This document shows positions 20,589 to 31,240 of a stretch of 64,000 nucleotides of DNA, one piece after another. The notes under the pieces were generated by a model. It was given only the letters and a program-made list of their open reading frames with translations, did not search any database and was not told the DNA's origin. Each line of letters starts with the position of its first letter. Within the stretch, counting starts at the first letter, position 1. Location of the stretch: the NCBI RefSeq assembly GCF_009389715.1, contig NC_052399.1:20825045-20889044 (forward strand), written 5' to 3'. The translations under genes were made by a program, and so were the position numbers. Source of the DNA: Phoenix dactylifera (Eukaryota; Streptophyta; Magnoliopsida; Arecales; Arecaceae).

Positions 20589-23500
20589 TCAGGGAATGGG
20601 GGTCCCCTCAAGGGATTCCAACTTGTACGCTCCAGGACGCTGGACTCGGGCAACTCGGTATAGCCCCTCCCAGTTTGGGGCAAGCTTTTTTTGCTCGGTA
20701 GGTTGAGAAGCTTCAGCTTTCCTCAGGACGAGATCTCCCACCTTGAAGAGCTTAACCTTTACCTTGGAGTTGTAGTACTGCGCCGCTTTCTGTTGGTATC
20801 TCGCCATGTGGATTCGAACGACCTCCCTTGTCTCCTCGACGAGGTCCAAGATGCTTTTGAGTTGAGATGAGTTGGAGGCTGCATCATAGTTCTCCACCCT
20901 TAGCGATGGAAGTCCGATTTTCAAGGGGATGACGGCTTCCGTTCCGTAAGCCAGGTTGAAGGGTGTTTCGCCGGTGGGAAGTCGAAATGTAGTTCTGTAG
21001 GCCCAGAGAATATTGTAGAGATCTTCGACCCATTGCCTTTGAATCGGTCGAGTCTGGCTTTGAGTCCCTGAAGGATGGTACGATTCGTCACCTCGGTTTC
21101 TCCATTCATTTGTGGATGAGCGACCGAGGTGAAACGATGGTCAATGCCGAGCTCAGAGCAGAACTTCCTGAAGCGGGCGTTGTCGAACTGGCGGTCGTTG
21201 TCGGATATGAGGATGCGGGGGAGTCCGAATCTGCAGATTATTGATTTACAGACGAAGTCCCGCATCTTTGGCTTGGAGATCCGAGCCACCGGTTCAGCTT
21301 CAACCCACTTGGTGAAGTAGTCGATGGAGACAACGAGAAACTTTCTCTATCCGGTGGCTTGAAAAAATGGTCCCAAAATGTCGATCCTCCATTGGGCAAA
21401 TAGCCAGGGGGAACTGATCGAGGTCAGTGGGACTGAGGGTCGGCGCTGAATGTTGGCATTTCGCTGACACCGATCGCACCTTTGGACGAAGTCCACAGCA
21501 TCTTTTTGAAGTGTAGGCCAATAATATTCTTGGCGCAGAATTTTTTGGGCCAGGGCCCGGCCTCGTAGGTGGTTTTCGCAGATTCCTTCATGAACCTCTC
21601 GTATGGCATAATCCGCCTCTGAAGGGCAGAGGCATTTGAAAAGGGGAGAGATGAATGACCTGCGGTAGAGCTTGCCTTCGTACAAGAAGTACCAGGAAGC
21701 CTGACGCCTAATCCGGCGGGCTGCAAGCTCGTCATTGGGGAGGACTTCGCTCTGCAGGTAGGTGACGAGCGCGTCCATCTAGCTTGGTTCAGTCTCGATG
21801 CAGAGAGCTGGTTCAAGCTCCTCGGTGCTGGGTGCTTGGAGATACTCAAGTGTTGTGGTCTTCGGAAGCTCGCTCATACAGAAAGTCGCCAGTTTTAATA
21901 GCTGGTCCGCCCTTGCGTTCTCCGCTCTGGGGATGTGCTGGATGTCGAAGGAGCCCAGTGTGGAGGTGATGTCTCGGACCTTTGGAGATACCTCTGCATT
22001 GACGGCTCTCTTGCTTCAAAATCTTTCAGGATTTGGCTTACGACCAGTTGGGAGTCACTGAAGGCCTCTAGGCTTTCGACCTTCAACTCCTTTGCCAGTC
22101 TTAGCCAGCCGATGAGCGCCTCATAGTCCTCCTCATTATTCGAGGCGGAAAATTTGAAACGTAGGGCCTGCTCTGCAACTACCTCGTCTGGGCTAGTGAG
22201 AATGAGTCCCGCTCCGCTATCCTCCGAGGTTAAGGAGCCGTCTATATATAGAACCTATGGTTGCCTCGGGGTCTCCTCTGTTGGTGTGAGCTCGGGCTCG
22301 GGATCATCCAGCAGAGTGCATTCTACAATAAAGTCAGCGAGCACTTGGGCCTTGACTGCCGGCCTCGGACGATATTCAAGTCGAATTTTCCGAGCTCGAC
22401 CGCCCATTTTGCGATCCTCCCCGCACGATCCGACCGTTGCGGGACTTACTTTATAGGCTGGTCGGTCAATATGGCCACAGTGTGAGCCTAGAAGTAAGGT
22501 CGGAGCCTTCGGGCTGAAACGACCAGTGCATAGATCGTCTTCTCCAACTTGGAGTATCGGATCTCGGCATCCCTCAGGACTCGGCTGGTGTAATATACCG
22601 GCCTTTGAGACTTGTCTTCTTCTTGGATCAGGACCGAGTTCACTGCCATCAGGGAGACGGCTAGGTATAGATAAAGGAGCTCGCCTTGTCGAGGCTTCGT
22701 GAGTAATGGAGGGAAGGCAAGATAGCGTCTGAGCTCTTCAAAGGCTTGCTGGCACTCTTCTGACCATAGGAAGTCCTTCGGCTGCTTGAGGATCTTGAAG
22801 AATGAGAGGCATCGTTCTGCCGACTTGGAGACGAACCTTCCTAGGGTCGCAACTCTTCCGGTGAGCCTTGTACCTCCTTGACCGTCTTTGGTGGTACCAT
22901 TTCTTGCAGTGCTCGGATCTTCTCGGGGTTCACTTCGATTCCGCGTTGGGTTACCACGAAACCGAGGAACTTGCCCGAGGTAACTTCGAAGGCGCACTTG
23001 GTAGGTTCGCTTCGATTCAGCGTTGGGTTACCACGAAACCAAAAAACTTGCCCGAGGTAACTCCGAAGGCGCATTTGGTGGGGTTGAGCTTCATTTGGTA
23101 CTTTCTGAGGGTGGAGAATGCTTCATCGAGATCGGTGATGTGGTGTTATGTCGTCTGGCTCTTCACCAGCATATCGTCTATATAGACCTCCATGTTTCGG
23201 CCTATTTGGTCTTTAAAAACCTAGTTGACCACCCTTTGATATGTCGTTCCGGCATTCTTTAACCCGAACGGCATCACTTTGTAATAGTAGAGGCCCTTGT
23301 CGGTAATGAAGGATGTCTTCTCCTCATCCTCGGGCACCATTCGGATCTGATTGTACCTCGAGAAGGCGTCCATGAAGGTCAGCAGCTGATGTCCCGAGGT
23401 GGAGTCGACAAGCTGGTCGATCCTGGAAAGAAAAAAACTGTCCTTTGGACAGGCATTGTTCAGGTTGGTGTAGTCCACACACATGCACCATTTTTCATTA

Positions 23501-24599
23501 GCTTTCTTCACGAGGACTACATTGGCGAGCTAATCTGGGTAGGAGACTTCTCGGATGAAGTCGGCCTCGAGAAGTTTGTTCACCTCCTCGGCCGCTACTC
23601 GCTGTCGTTCCGGCGCGGAGCTCCGTTTCTTTTGTCTTACAGACTTGTAGGTTGGTCTCACCTGGAGTCGGTGGACAATGACCTCGTGGTCTATTCCCGA
23701 CATATCCGTGGGCTACCAGGCGAAGACATCCATGTTGGACTTGAGGAACCCGATCAGGCGATCCCGCTCGCGAGGGCTCGGGTCGGAGCCAATCTGCACG
23801 GTTAGTTCTGGGTAGTCTCTTCTCAGAAGGATTTGAATGAAGCTCACCAGGTTCTGCCCGCTCCCTCCGAGACTCGTCCCGTACTTCCAGGGTTTTAATG
23901 GGCAGCGCCTGATTCGAAGCTTGGGTTGATGCCTCAATTGATTGTTCCGCTCGGCTCGGTGCTTTGGCCAGTTGCTTTGCTTTGAGGATCGCCATGTAAC
24001 ATTGTTTGGCTGTCATCTGGTCCCCACGAACCTCGCCTACTCCTTGCTCGGTAGGGAACCGCACGAGCAGATGGTACGTCGAGACCACGACTCGGAGAGC
24101 ATTGAGCCCTGGTCACCCAAAGATGGCGTTGTAGACCGAGGGCAGGCGGACCACAAAGAAGTCCATCCTCACGGTGCTCTCTCGAGAGGCGAGCATCGTG
24201 ACAAGTAGGTTGATCTCACCTTCAACCAGGACTGTCTCCGGTGAATCCGACCAGCGGAGCATTCATTCTCCGGAGCTGGCCTTCTTTTTTCCATTATTTG
24301 GAAGGCATCATAATACAAAATGTTTGTCGAGCTTCCATTATCAACCAAAACACGCTTTACAACAAGCTTATTCATGATCATGGAGATGACCATAGCGTCA
24401 TCATGAGGAGTCTCAACTCCTTCTAAGTCCTCGTATGAGAACGAGATGGCTTCAGAGGTGTGTTGACGCTTCGGAGGGGTCTTTCTCCTGGTCAGCTCTT
24501 CAGCCGAGCTCCCTTCGGCCGGGCCTCTTCCTATAGTATTGATGGTGCCAGCGATGAGCGTGTTGTCATTTGGATCTTGGGGCGGCGCAGCATTCTCTA
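20589..24599 (-). pseudogene. Pol of the Gypsy element: protease, RT, RNase H, integrase, broken
   Basis: On the minus strand, in order: an aspartic protease active site, LVDNGSSTNILYYDAF, at about 24300-24350; reverse transcriptase with FMDAFSRYNQI and MPFGLKNAGTTYQR (23511-23221) and the catalytic YIDD at 23173-23184; an RNase H region (about 22850-22000) with FLWSEECQQAFEELRR and later AFSDSQLVVSQI; the integrase zinc-binding domain (about 21620-21450), HEGICENH...CDRCQ; an integrase core with ISDNDRQF (about 21190) and NGETEV; and an integrase tail, KLAPNWEGLYRVARV (about 20650). Stops, for example just after VVN at 23221, and several frameshifts separate the blocks. A short duplication is visible near 22910-23060. 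The domain order identifies Ty3/Gypsy. Confidence 0.92.
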
Positions 24600-26118
24600 C
24601 CGGCCTTCTTTCATCACGCCGGTTTTGCACGAATCGGTTGAGCACTCCACGGCGAATGAGTGTCTCGATCTCATCTCGAAGTTGGAAGCACTCCTCTGTG
24701 TCGTGGCCGTGGTCTCGATGGAAGCTGCAATACTTCATGCAGTGGCGCCGGGTTCCTGACTCCCGCATCGGGGGTGGAGGTCGGAAGTAGTTTCGGCCTT
24801 CTATCTCCATAAGGATCTCTACCCGGGGTGCATTGAGAGGAGTATAGTTTTCGTACCTTCCCGGAAGCATCCGACCGAGGTGGAGATCTCAGTCGAGGCT
24901 GTGCCCACTGTCGAGGTGGACTTCTCAAACGAGGTAGATTATTTTCTCGGCGGGGGGACCGACTTCTCGGACGGCCGCGCTCCTCGCGGCGCCTTTTCTG
25001 CCCTTTTAGGGCCTGCTCGGCCGCGCCTCGCCTGGAGGCGATAGCCTCCTCGGCCTTGCATATTTCCATGCTCGGACCAGCATCTCGGTGAAGTCGGTGG
25101 GAAAGCTCTTCTCAATGGAATAGAGGAATCTGTAGGAACGAGCTCCTATCTTCAGCGCGGACATGGCGATCGACTGATCGAGCTCGCGAACCTCCCAGGT
25201 TACAGCGGTGAAACGGTCGATGTAGTCTTTAAGGGACTCTCCCTTTTTTTGCTTGATATCGAGGAGGGAGTCTGATGTTCGCCGCTGGCGTCGGCTGGCT
25301 GGAAAGTTGGCGGCGAACTGTCTGCCGAGCTGCTCGAAGCAGGACACAGTACTCGGCTTCAGACCGGAGAACCAAAGCCGAGCCGTTCCTCGGAGAGTTG
25401 CAGGGAAGGCCTTGCAGAGCACGGCCTCCGAGGACCCTTGCAGTGCTATAAGGGCCCGGTAGCTCTCCAAGTGGTCAAGGGGGTCGGTGGTTCCGTTGTA
25501 GGGCTCTATCTGGGGCATTTTGAACCTTGGTGGGACCGGTTCATCCTCGATCTGGCGGGAGAAAGGTGACTTGGTGGTGAACTCAAAGTCACCCTCGCGC
25601 CTTGCCTTCTGGTTGTGGAGCGCCTCGACCTGCCGCTTGAGTTTCTCGACTTTCCTGTCGAGTTCCTCGCCCTGGGAGACTGCCACAGTGGTCTGCTCCG
25701 GTGCTGATTGACCCAGAGCCGACTCGGCCTCCGAGGGCTGTGGGCGTCTGCCCTGGTTTCTCCCTTGCGGCTCTCTCCGAGGAGATGCTCGGGTTGAATC
25801 CTGGTGGCAGCGCCGTTCTCCATAGTTGACCCTCGAGGAGTCATGGAGATTTTGGCCTTGGAGAGCCGGTTCGTCCGGAGGGAGCACCGATTGGATCTGA
25901 ACCTGTGGAGGCGGCATAGGACGAGCCTCCACGCGTTGCAGGCTTTGGACTGCTGCTGCCAGGGCTTGAACTTGCTGCACCAGGGTGTTAAACTATTCTG
26001 GCTGGACTTGGGGGACTGGATCCGCCGGAGGCCTTGGTGGTGAGTTCTGGACTGAGTGTCCAGAACTTGGTGCGGGACGCCGGGAGGTGTTAGAGGCTCC
26101 TTTACTTCTTAGCTTCAT
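24600..26118 (-). pseudogene. Gag of the Gypsy element, broken
   Basis: Gag forms the capsid of the retrotransposon particle. The likely start is ATG at 26118 (MKLRSKGAS), shortly after the primer-binding site. An amber stop interrupts the frame near 25995. The main capsid segment (25980-25006) shows the plant retrotransposon gag signature, including KMPQIEPYNGTTDPLDHLES, the ARLWFSGL motif and QKKGESLKDYIDRF. The frame then shifts near 25050 to an Arg/Ser-rich segment and again near 24870, where YCSFHRDHGHDTEEC looks like a degenerate zinc knuckle (C-x2-H-x4-H-x4-C). At least one stop and two frameshifts make it non-functional. It continues into the protease region without a clear boundary. 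Confidence 0.85.
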
Positions 26119-26151
26119 GGTCACAACTCAGTCCCTTCCTCTAGCGCCAAC

Positions 26152-26889
26152 TGTTGCTGGAAACTGGATCCGAGGGCGACCACAAGCTGAGAAGGAGGAG
26201 CTCCGGCAGGTAGTGCGTCGGCGGGCTGCGTCCTCCAGGGGGTCTGCAAGAAGCCGGTGGCCGGGATTTCCGGCGCCGGCCCTCCGATGCTTAAGTCAAA
26301 AGGGGCTTTTGTGGAGAAAGAGAGAGTTTGTATGTAGAAGTCAAAAATCAGAAGTCCCCCTTGAGAGGAAGAGGTTTTCCTTTTTATAGGAGGGATGCCA
26401 GGGTTACCTGTGATGTCGCTGGACGAATTAATGGGTTACCATCATGATTGGGCGTGATCGTGTGAATTAATGAGTTGGCGTGGATGACTGGACGAGATTG
26501 TGTGAGTCAACGAGTTGCCGTGGATGGCCTGAAATTTTGGGCTGGCTGGAGGTCCGTGGAGATCATGCGCATTTAATTGTTAACAGTCGCTCTGGCGGAA
26601 ATTGCGGGATTGGATCCCGGATGAGGAGGAGAGGAGCTTGATTCCCGGTGGAGGGGAGAGGTCTGCTTCATCCTTTGACTGGATTTTCTTCGGATTTAAG
26701 GTCGATCGGGCTCAGCTTAGCCGAGATCAAGGCTGCAAGGCTGCAAGCTCTGAGGTTGGGCGCACTGAGATCGGGCGCCTTTGAGGTCGGGCGCCTTGAG
26801 GTCGGGTGCCTTGAGGGTTGCCGTTGCACTCGTCATCACGTGCCGGCGATGTATCCATGTGTTTCGGGCAATCCATTTTTCCCCCAACA
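26152..26889 (-). repeat. 5' LTR of the Gypsy element with adjacent primer-binding site
   Basis: 738 bases, TGTTG...CAACA, matching the LTR at 15366. The minus-strand TATA box (CCTATAAAAAGGAAAAC) lies near 26383-26397. Directly inside, at about 26133-26151, the minus strand reads GTTGGCGCTAGAGGAAGGG; the TGG fits pairing with a tRNA 3' CCA. Which tRNA primes it needs a search. Confidence 0.9.
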
Positions 26890-28077
26890 GTATGTATATA
26901 CAAAATGCAATGGGCTTCCAATAATGATGTGGTGTCCATTCTAGTGTCCTAACAGCTGTAATCTTTAACCCTTTGCAAAGACGACTTCTCCTTGAGCATT
27001 ACCACACTACTTTTCTCAGGCAACGCCACACATGTCAAGATCCACACTGAATCCAAATTTAAACTATTAAAAAAATTATTTTACTATTTAGCCCATATCA
27101 TATGCTTATTTTAGTGAATCCATGTGGTTAACTATGATTTTGCAGTCGATGCGATCCGCCAAAACTGAAAGTGAATTTTCTCGTAGCTGATTTCCATTCC
27201 CCAAATCCCTCATTCTGTTCCACTCCACCCAGCCCAGTTCTTGTTCAAGTTCCCACTCATTCTGGTCTGGAGTCCGTCATAATGGCAATAGAAACCACTA
27301 ACAGAGATGGTGGTGGATCAGCTTTTTCACCACGAGCTCTGTAACTCTACAATAGGTGAGAATAAGAGCTAGATCAGATGTAAATGCTATGAGGCTATCA
27401 TAGATGCTTTTATCAGTTTGATGTTTTTTTGGAGATATTGTATAGGTGATTGAAGCAAGTTCTATTAGATTAAGGTTCACATATGATGAGTTCCTAATAT
27501 ATAATGGGGATTGCAACAGATGCTACCGATTTTTATATATATTTTATAAATAAATAAATAAATAAATATATTCTCTTTTATAAAGAAGTGTGGCTGATAG
27601 AGAGGGAAATGATGTGCTTGAAAATTTTAGAATGGCTAATGTGAGGAAAACCCACTTGCAATATGAGGACCAAATACAATTTGCTTTTGAATAACTTTAA
27701 GATTGTGATTGAAGTATTTGGCCGGTTCATAAGTTGCATGAAAGTACTCTGAAGCTTTGGATTTTGAATGTTGAATGATCTATGGGGTGGAATTGATGGT
27801 TGGAGAGTGATGCTGCTATTATGTCCAGCCACAAATTTAAGCTTCTTGTTGTCTCCTAAATGATTTGGAGGTGTAGAAAATGCCAAATTATAAATTCGTT
27901 GATGTAAGGGGAATATTGATTCTTGACAATGTCTTTAAACGTATTTATTGGAGGACCTTGATGTTTAAGTGATAATTGATTTAAGTCTTCTAATCGAACC
28001 TCTTTTGGAGAGGGCTAATGAGTGTAAAATAAAGGTAAATATGATATTTTTATTGTTAAAGGGTGTCCTCAATATCT
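26890..28077. other. Right flank of the Gypsy insertion, nothing recognised
   Basis: AT-rich sequence. It should continue the locus interrupted by the Gypsy element, but I found no RTEL1 exon or other gene in it. A short (AAAT)n tract is present near 27547-27566. Confidence 0.5.
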
Positions 28078-28700
28078 TGACATATAATCATAATCGTAAT
28101 TATCTGGCTTTTTCCCAACTAAAGAATGTCCTCAGTATGTCTAGATGTGCCTGACACATAATCATAATCATAACCATCGGGCCTTTTCCCAACTATTTGA
28201 CGACAGCTTTATTGGTCCTCATTAGCCGAGTTCCTATTTAGGCCACCTCTGATGTTATTCCAAGTTTTGTTATATCCTTCCTCATAACCTCCATCGATGT
28301 TATCTTAGGATTTTCTCTCCTTTTTTTTTACTACCTTCAACACAAACCAAAGTACCTCTTCTTACTAGAGCCTCCTTAGATCTTCATTATATATATTTAT
28401 ACCATTTTAATATTTATTTTTTTTCCATCACTTTGTCCTTAATTTATGTAACTCATACAACTCCTCTACATGTTCGTTTGTTATGTATCATTTCTAGTTT
28501 TACCAGACATGTATCTTAGCATTCTCATTTCTACTATGTTCAACTTGTTTCATATTCTTTTTTTGTTGCCTGACGCTTTAAGCCAAATAACACGGCAAGC
28601 CTTATTATTCTATAAAATTTTCTCTGGAGTCTCCAAGTTTGCTCCTGTCACATAATATTCTAGATGCACCTCCCTACTTCATCCAACCAACTCTTAGCTC
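28078..28700 (-). mobile_element. RTE-type LINE fragment (3' end of the pol gene)
   Basis: On the minus strand the segment encodes a decayed C-terminal end of an RTE-clade non-LTR polymerase. VEMRMLRYMSGKTRND reads through 28450-28540, matching the conserved RTE phrase EMRMLRW-x-G-x-TR. Upstream, the frames give ASRILCDRSK and then NFIE before stops, like the ALRVLCDR...KFY segment of the family. The 3' end is a (TTATGA)n-like tail next to GGGAAAAGGCC, and this terminal piece occurs twice (about 28080-28125 and 28155-28200). The fragment has stops and frameshifts and lacks the 5' part. Confidence 0.65.
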
Positions 28701-29929
28701 TGTTACATGTATCTTCACGACTTCATTTGTCTTGATATGCAAAATATATTAGAGATTATCATTTTGGATGTTCCCATGTAGATGGATAGACATAATAATT
28801 ATGCCAGATTATGATTACAAAATCTCTAAAGGATTCGAATGCTATTAAATTTTCTTCCCAAAGATGTTGGGAGGTTGTTGGTAAGGAATTCAATTGAGTT
28901 CATGCTTTGGGTACATGTGCTTCTTTACCTGTTTATCATATTTCTTTTTCCTTGGTTTTTCTTCCCATTCTTTGCATGGTCAGATGGAATGTTTTCCTTC
29001 TCTCCCTCACATCATCTGCAGGAAATAGTCTTCACCTTTTCACTTGTTATTAATTTCAGTATCTTCTGATATACATACATTGATTTTTTTAAGCTGCATG
29101 TACAATCAAGTACTGATTCAACTAATGTGATTTGCCAAAGTTCCTTAATGAATATCACTAGGGATTGGTCTTCCTCATGTTTTTCAGAGAAAAGCATGCA
29201 TCCCCTACGAATCAGTACAATCAAGTACTGATTCAAATATTTTAAATCAGTGGTATCTACTGTTTGATTATTAACTTTCTGAATATATCAACAATGGTAA
29301 CTGTTATGCATCATAATGTCTTGTAAAAAATGTTGGGATAAGTGGCTTCCAGTTTTCCAGTTGGGAAAATGCTATCTAGATTTATCACCAATCCTGCTGT
29401 TGCTCTTGAGTTTTCCAGTTCCCTCCCTATAAAGGAACTAGCAATGTATGTTGCTAAGCCTTTCCTTATCTCAAGTATATATCATTTGCAGTGTCTCTCA
29501 TAATTTTTACTTAAAAGCGGATCTCTTCTAGGGCATAAAAAACTATAAACTGTTGCCTACACCAGTATTGTCTTTCCTTGCTTTAATGGATTTCTTTATC
29601 AGTGAATTAGTCATTATATTATTCTAATTCCTTTATTTCAACTTTTGTAAGTTATATTATAAGTCATTTTCTTTTCAGCAAGTAGCACTGGTCAATTATA
29701 AGGTGTAGGAAATTCACCAATGTTTTTTTTTTTTCCAGCAAAAACAGTTCTGTAGAAAAGTGTTTTAACAGATGATGAGATGAACATGGTGACTCATATA
29801 GTCGTATTGCTGTTTGGAATGATATCCCCATGGTAAGAGACCAGCAGCTGAGCAAAACGTCTGCTGCCTTCTTGTGTACGTGAAGTGATTCTGCAAACTT
29901 GACTTATCGTGATTACATATCAGTAACCT
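28701..29929. other. Intergenic or intron-like DNA
   Basis: No gene recognised. A 22-base word starting GTACAATCAAGTACTG occurs identically at 29100 and 29215. A short stretch near 29355-29470 stays open but matches nothing I know. Confidence 0.5.
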
Positions 29930-31240
29930 GGAATTCGGGGTAAAAAATTTTCCACTGCTGGCACAAAGTTGTATTTGGCAATTAATCTGCAGAATAAGCT
30001 CCTTCTAGTTGCTTGAATGACCTAAATATGCCAATGTATAAATGGAGGATCTCTTTTCAGGCAGAATTATTTTTCTTAATATAGGAAACTTATTTGGTGC
30101 AGTCTTGATCAACATATTTAGTTTGTTGTGCTGATGTTTTGTATTATGACAATAATCTTTTCCTTTTAATTCTGTCCATGAGATGAATAACATATTGGTT
30201 TTGCATTAACGTTGCAGGAGCTTACTGAAAAACACCATAGAGAGGACATTTCTTGTTGATGTTGTTCCATTACAATTTACACATTGATGTCAATTTATGT
30301 GAGATGTCAGCTAGAAGCTGTTAATGCAATACCTTGAGGTTCTTCCTGCCTTGCTGCTGCTTCCTGACGTCGTCAACCTGTTTGTAGTAATATAGGATCA
30401 AGTGTTCAACGGCAGGGGGAAAAACTGAATGATGCTCGGTTCCAGATATCAGACAATTAAACCACCATTTGTCTTAAAAAGCATTGCATTTTTGATTGTT
30501 GAAATCAGCCATTTTCTTCAGCCAGACTAACCTTTAGCAACAAATCAACCAACTCTGCAGCTACAAGAATGGTATTTTGTTATACGGTCTCTACTTTTTA
30601 ACAGAAATATGTGTATGCTTTTTATGCAAATATCTTGAAACCAGTCAACCAGGTCAATTAAGGTGCCGAGGCGAGCTTTTTTTACCAATAAACTGACCAT
30701 TGGACTTGTACCAGCTGCCACATTGTACTTCTACAAGGTTAAAGTGGTCGTGCACCCTTTACCCACTGTCATGATACATCAGACGGAGGTAAGTATATTC
30801 TACTGCTGTCGCAGAGTTTTGCTTTGGCAATTAAGCTACAGAATTTTCTCCCTTCTAGTGATTTGAATGACTTCTGAAAATGCTTGTAACGTATACAAGG
30901 ATCTCTTTGCAAGTGGAATTATGATACACTCGTGAAAATTACATGGTTATAAAAATCTTTAACCTGCTTATGTGGTGTTCAATAGAATGATATCCTTCTT
31001 TTCCTTCTTTGCTTGGACTCCATCCATGAGATGGCATGAAATACACGTCTCTTTTTCATTAATGTTGCAGAAGATTACTCAAACACCATGGAAGAGAGAG
31101 TTTAATATCTTTTTCCAGCTGAAATAGATTCATAACACATTGATGCGGACTCAAGTGAGTTGTATTCGAGCCAGAAGCTGTTAATGCAGGTGCTCAGACT
31201 CGAGTTTCTTTCCCTTTGCTGCATCATTCACCTCATCAAT
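29930..31240. repeat. Diverged tandem duplication with a period near 860 bp
   Basis: Sequence from about 29945-30370 reappears at about 30795-31240 in the same order: TTGGCAATTAA...CTGCAGAAT, TTCTAGTTGCTTGAATGAC, GGATCTCTTTTCAGGCAGAATTA, CCATGAGATG, CATTAACGTTGCAG, and AGAAGCTGTTAATGCA. The copies have many substitutions and small indels. A short open stretch at 30663-30790 between the blocks resembles an exon, ending GAG|GTAAG, but I cannot assign it. Confidence 0.75.

Larger units (their letters stand above)
15366..26889 (-). mobile_element. Near full-length Ty3/Gypsy LTR retrotransposon, Tat type, inactivated
   Basis: The element spans about 11.5 kb between two LTRs (15366-16106 and 26152-26889) that start TGTTG and end CAACA. 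Flanking pentamers ATATG (left) and GTATG (right) differ at one base and fit a 5-bp target duplication. Coding order on the minus strand is gag, protease, reverse transcriptase, RNase H, integrase, which is the Gypsy order. A long non-pol region follows, with tandem repeats and an ORF on the opposite strand. This design is known in the Tat/Ogre group. All reading frames carry stops and frameshifts, so it is not autonomous. It is inserted just downstream of, or within, the decayed RTEL1 locus. Confidence 0.92.

Noticed and set aside
28845..28960. Possible RTEL1 exon near an NSIEFM-like peptide
   Set aside because: Resemblance to the helicase's NFARIVPDG region is limited to a few residues and does not exceed chance.
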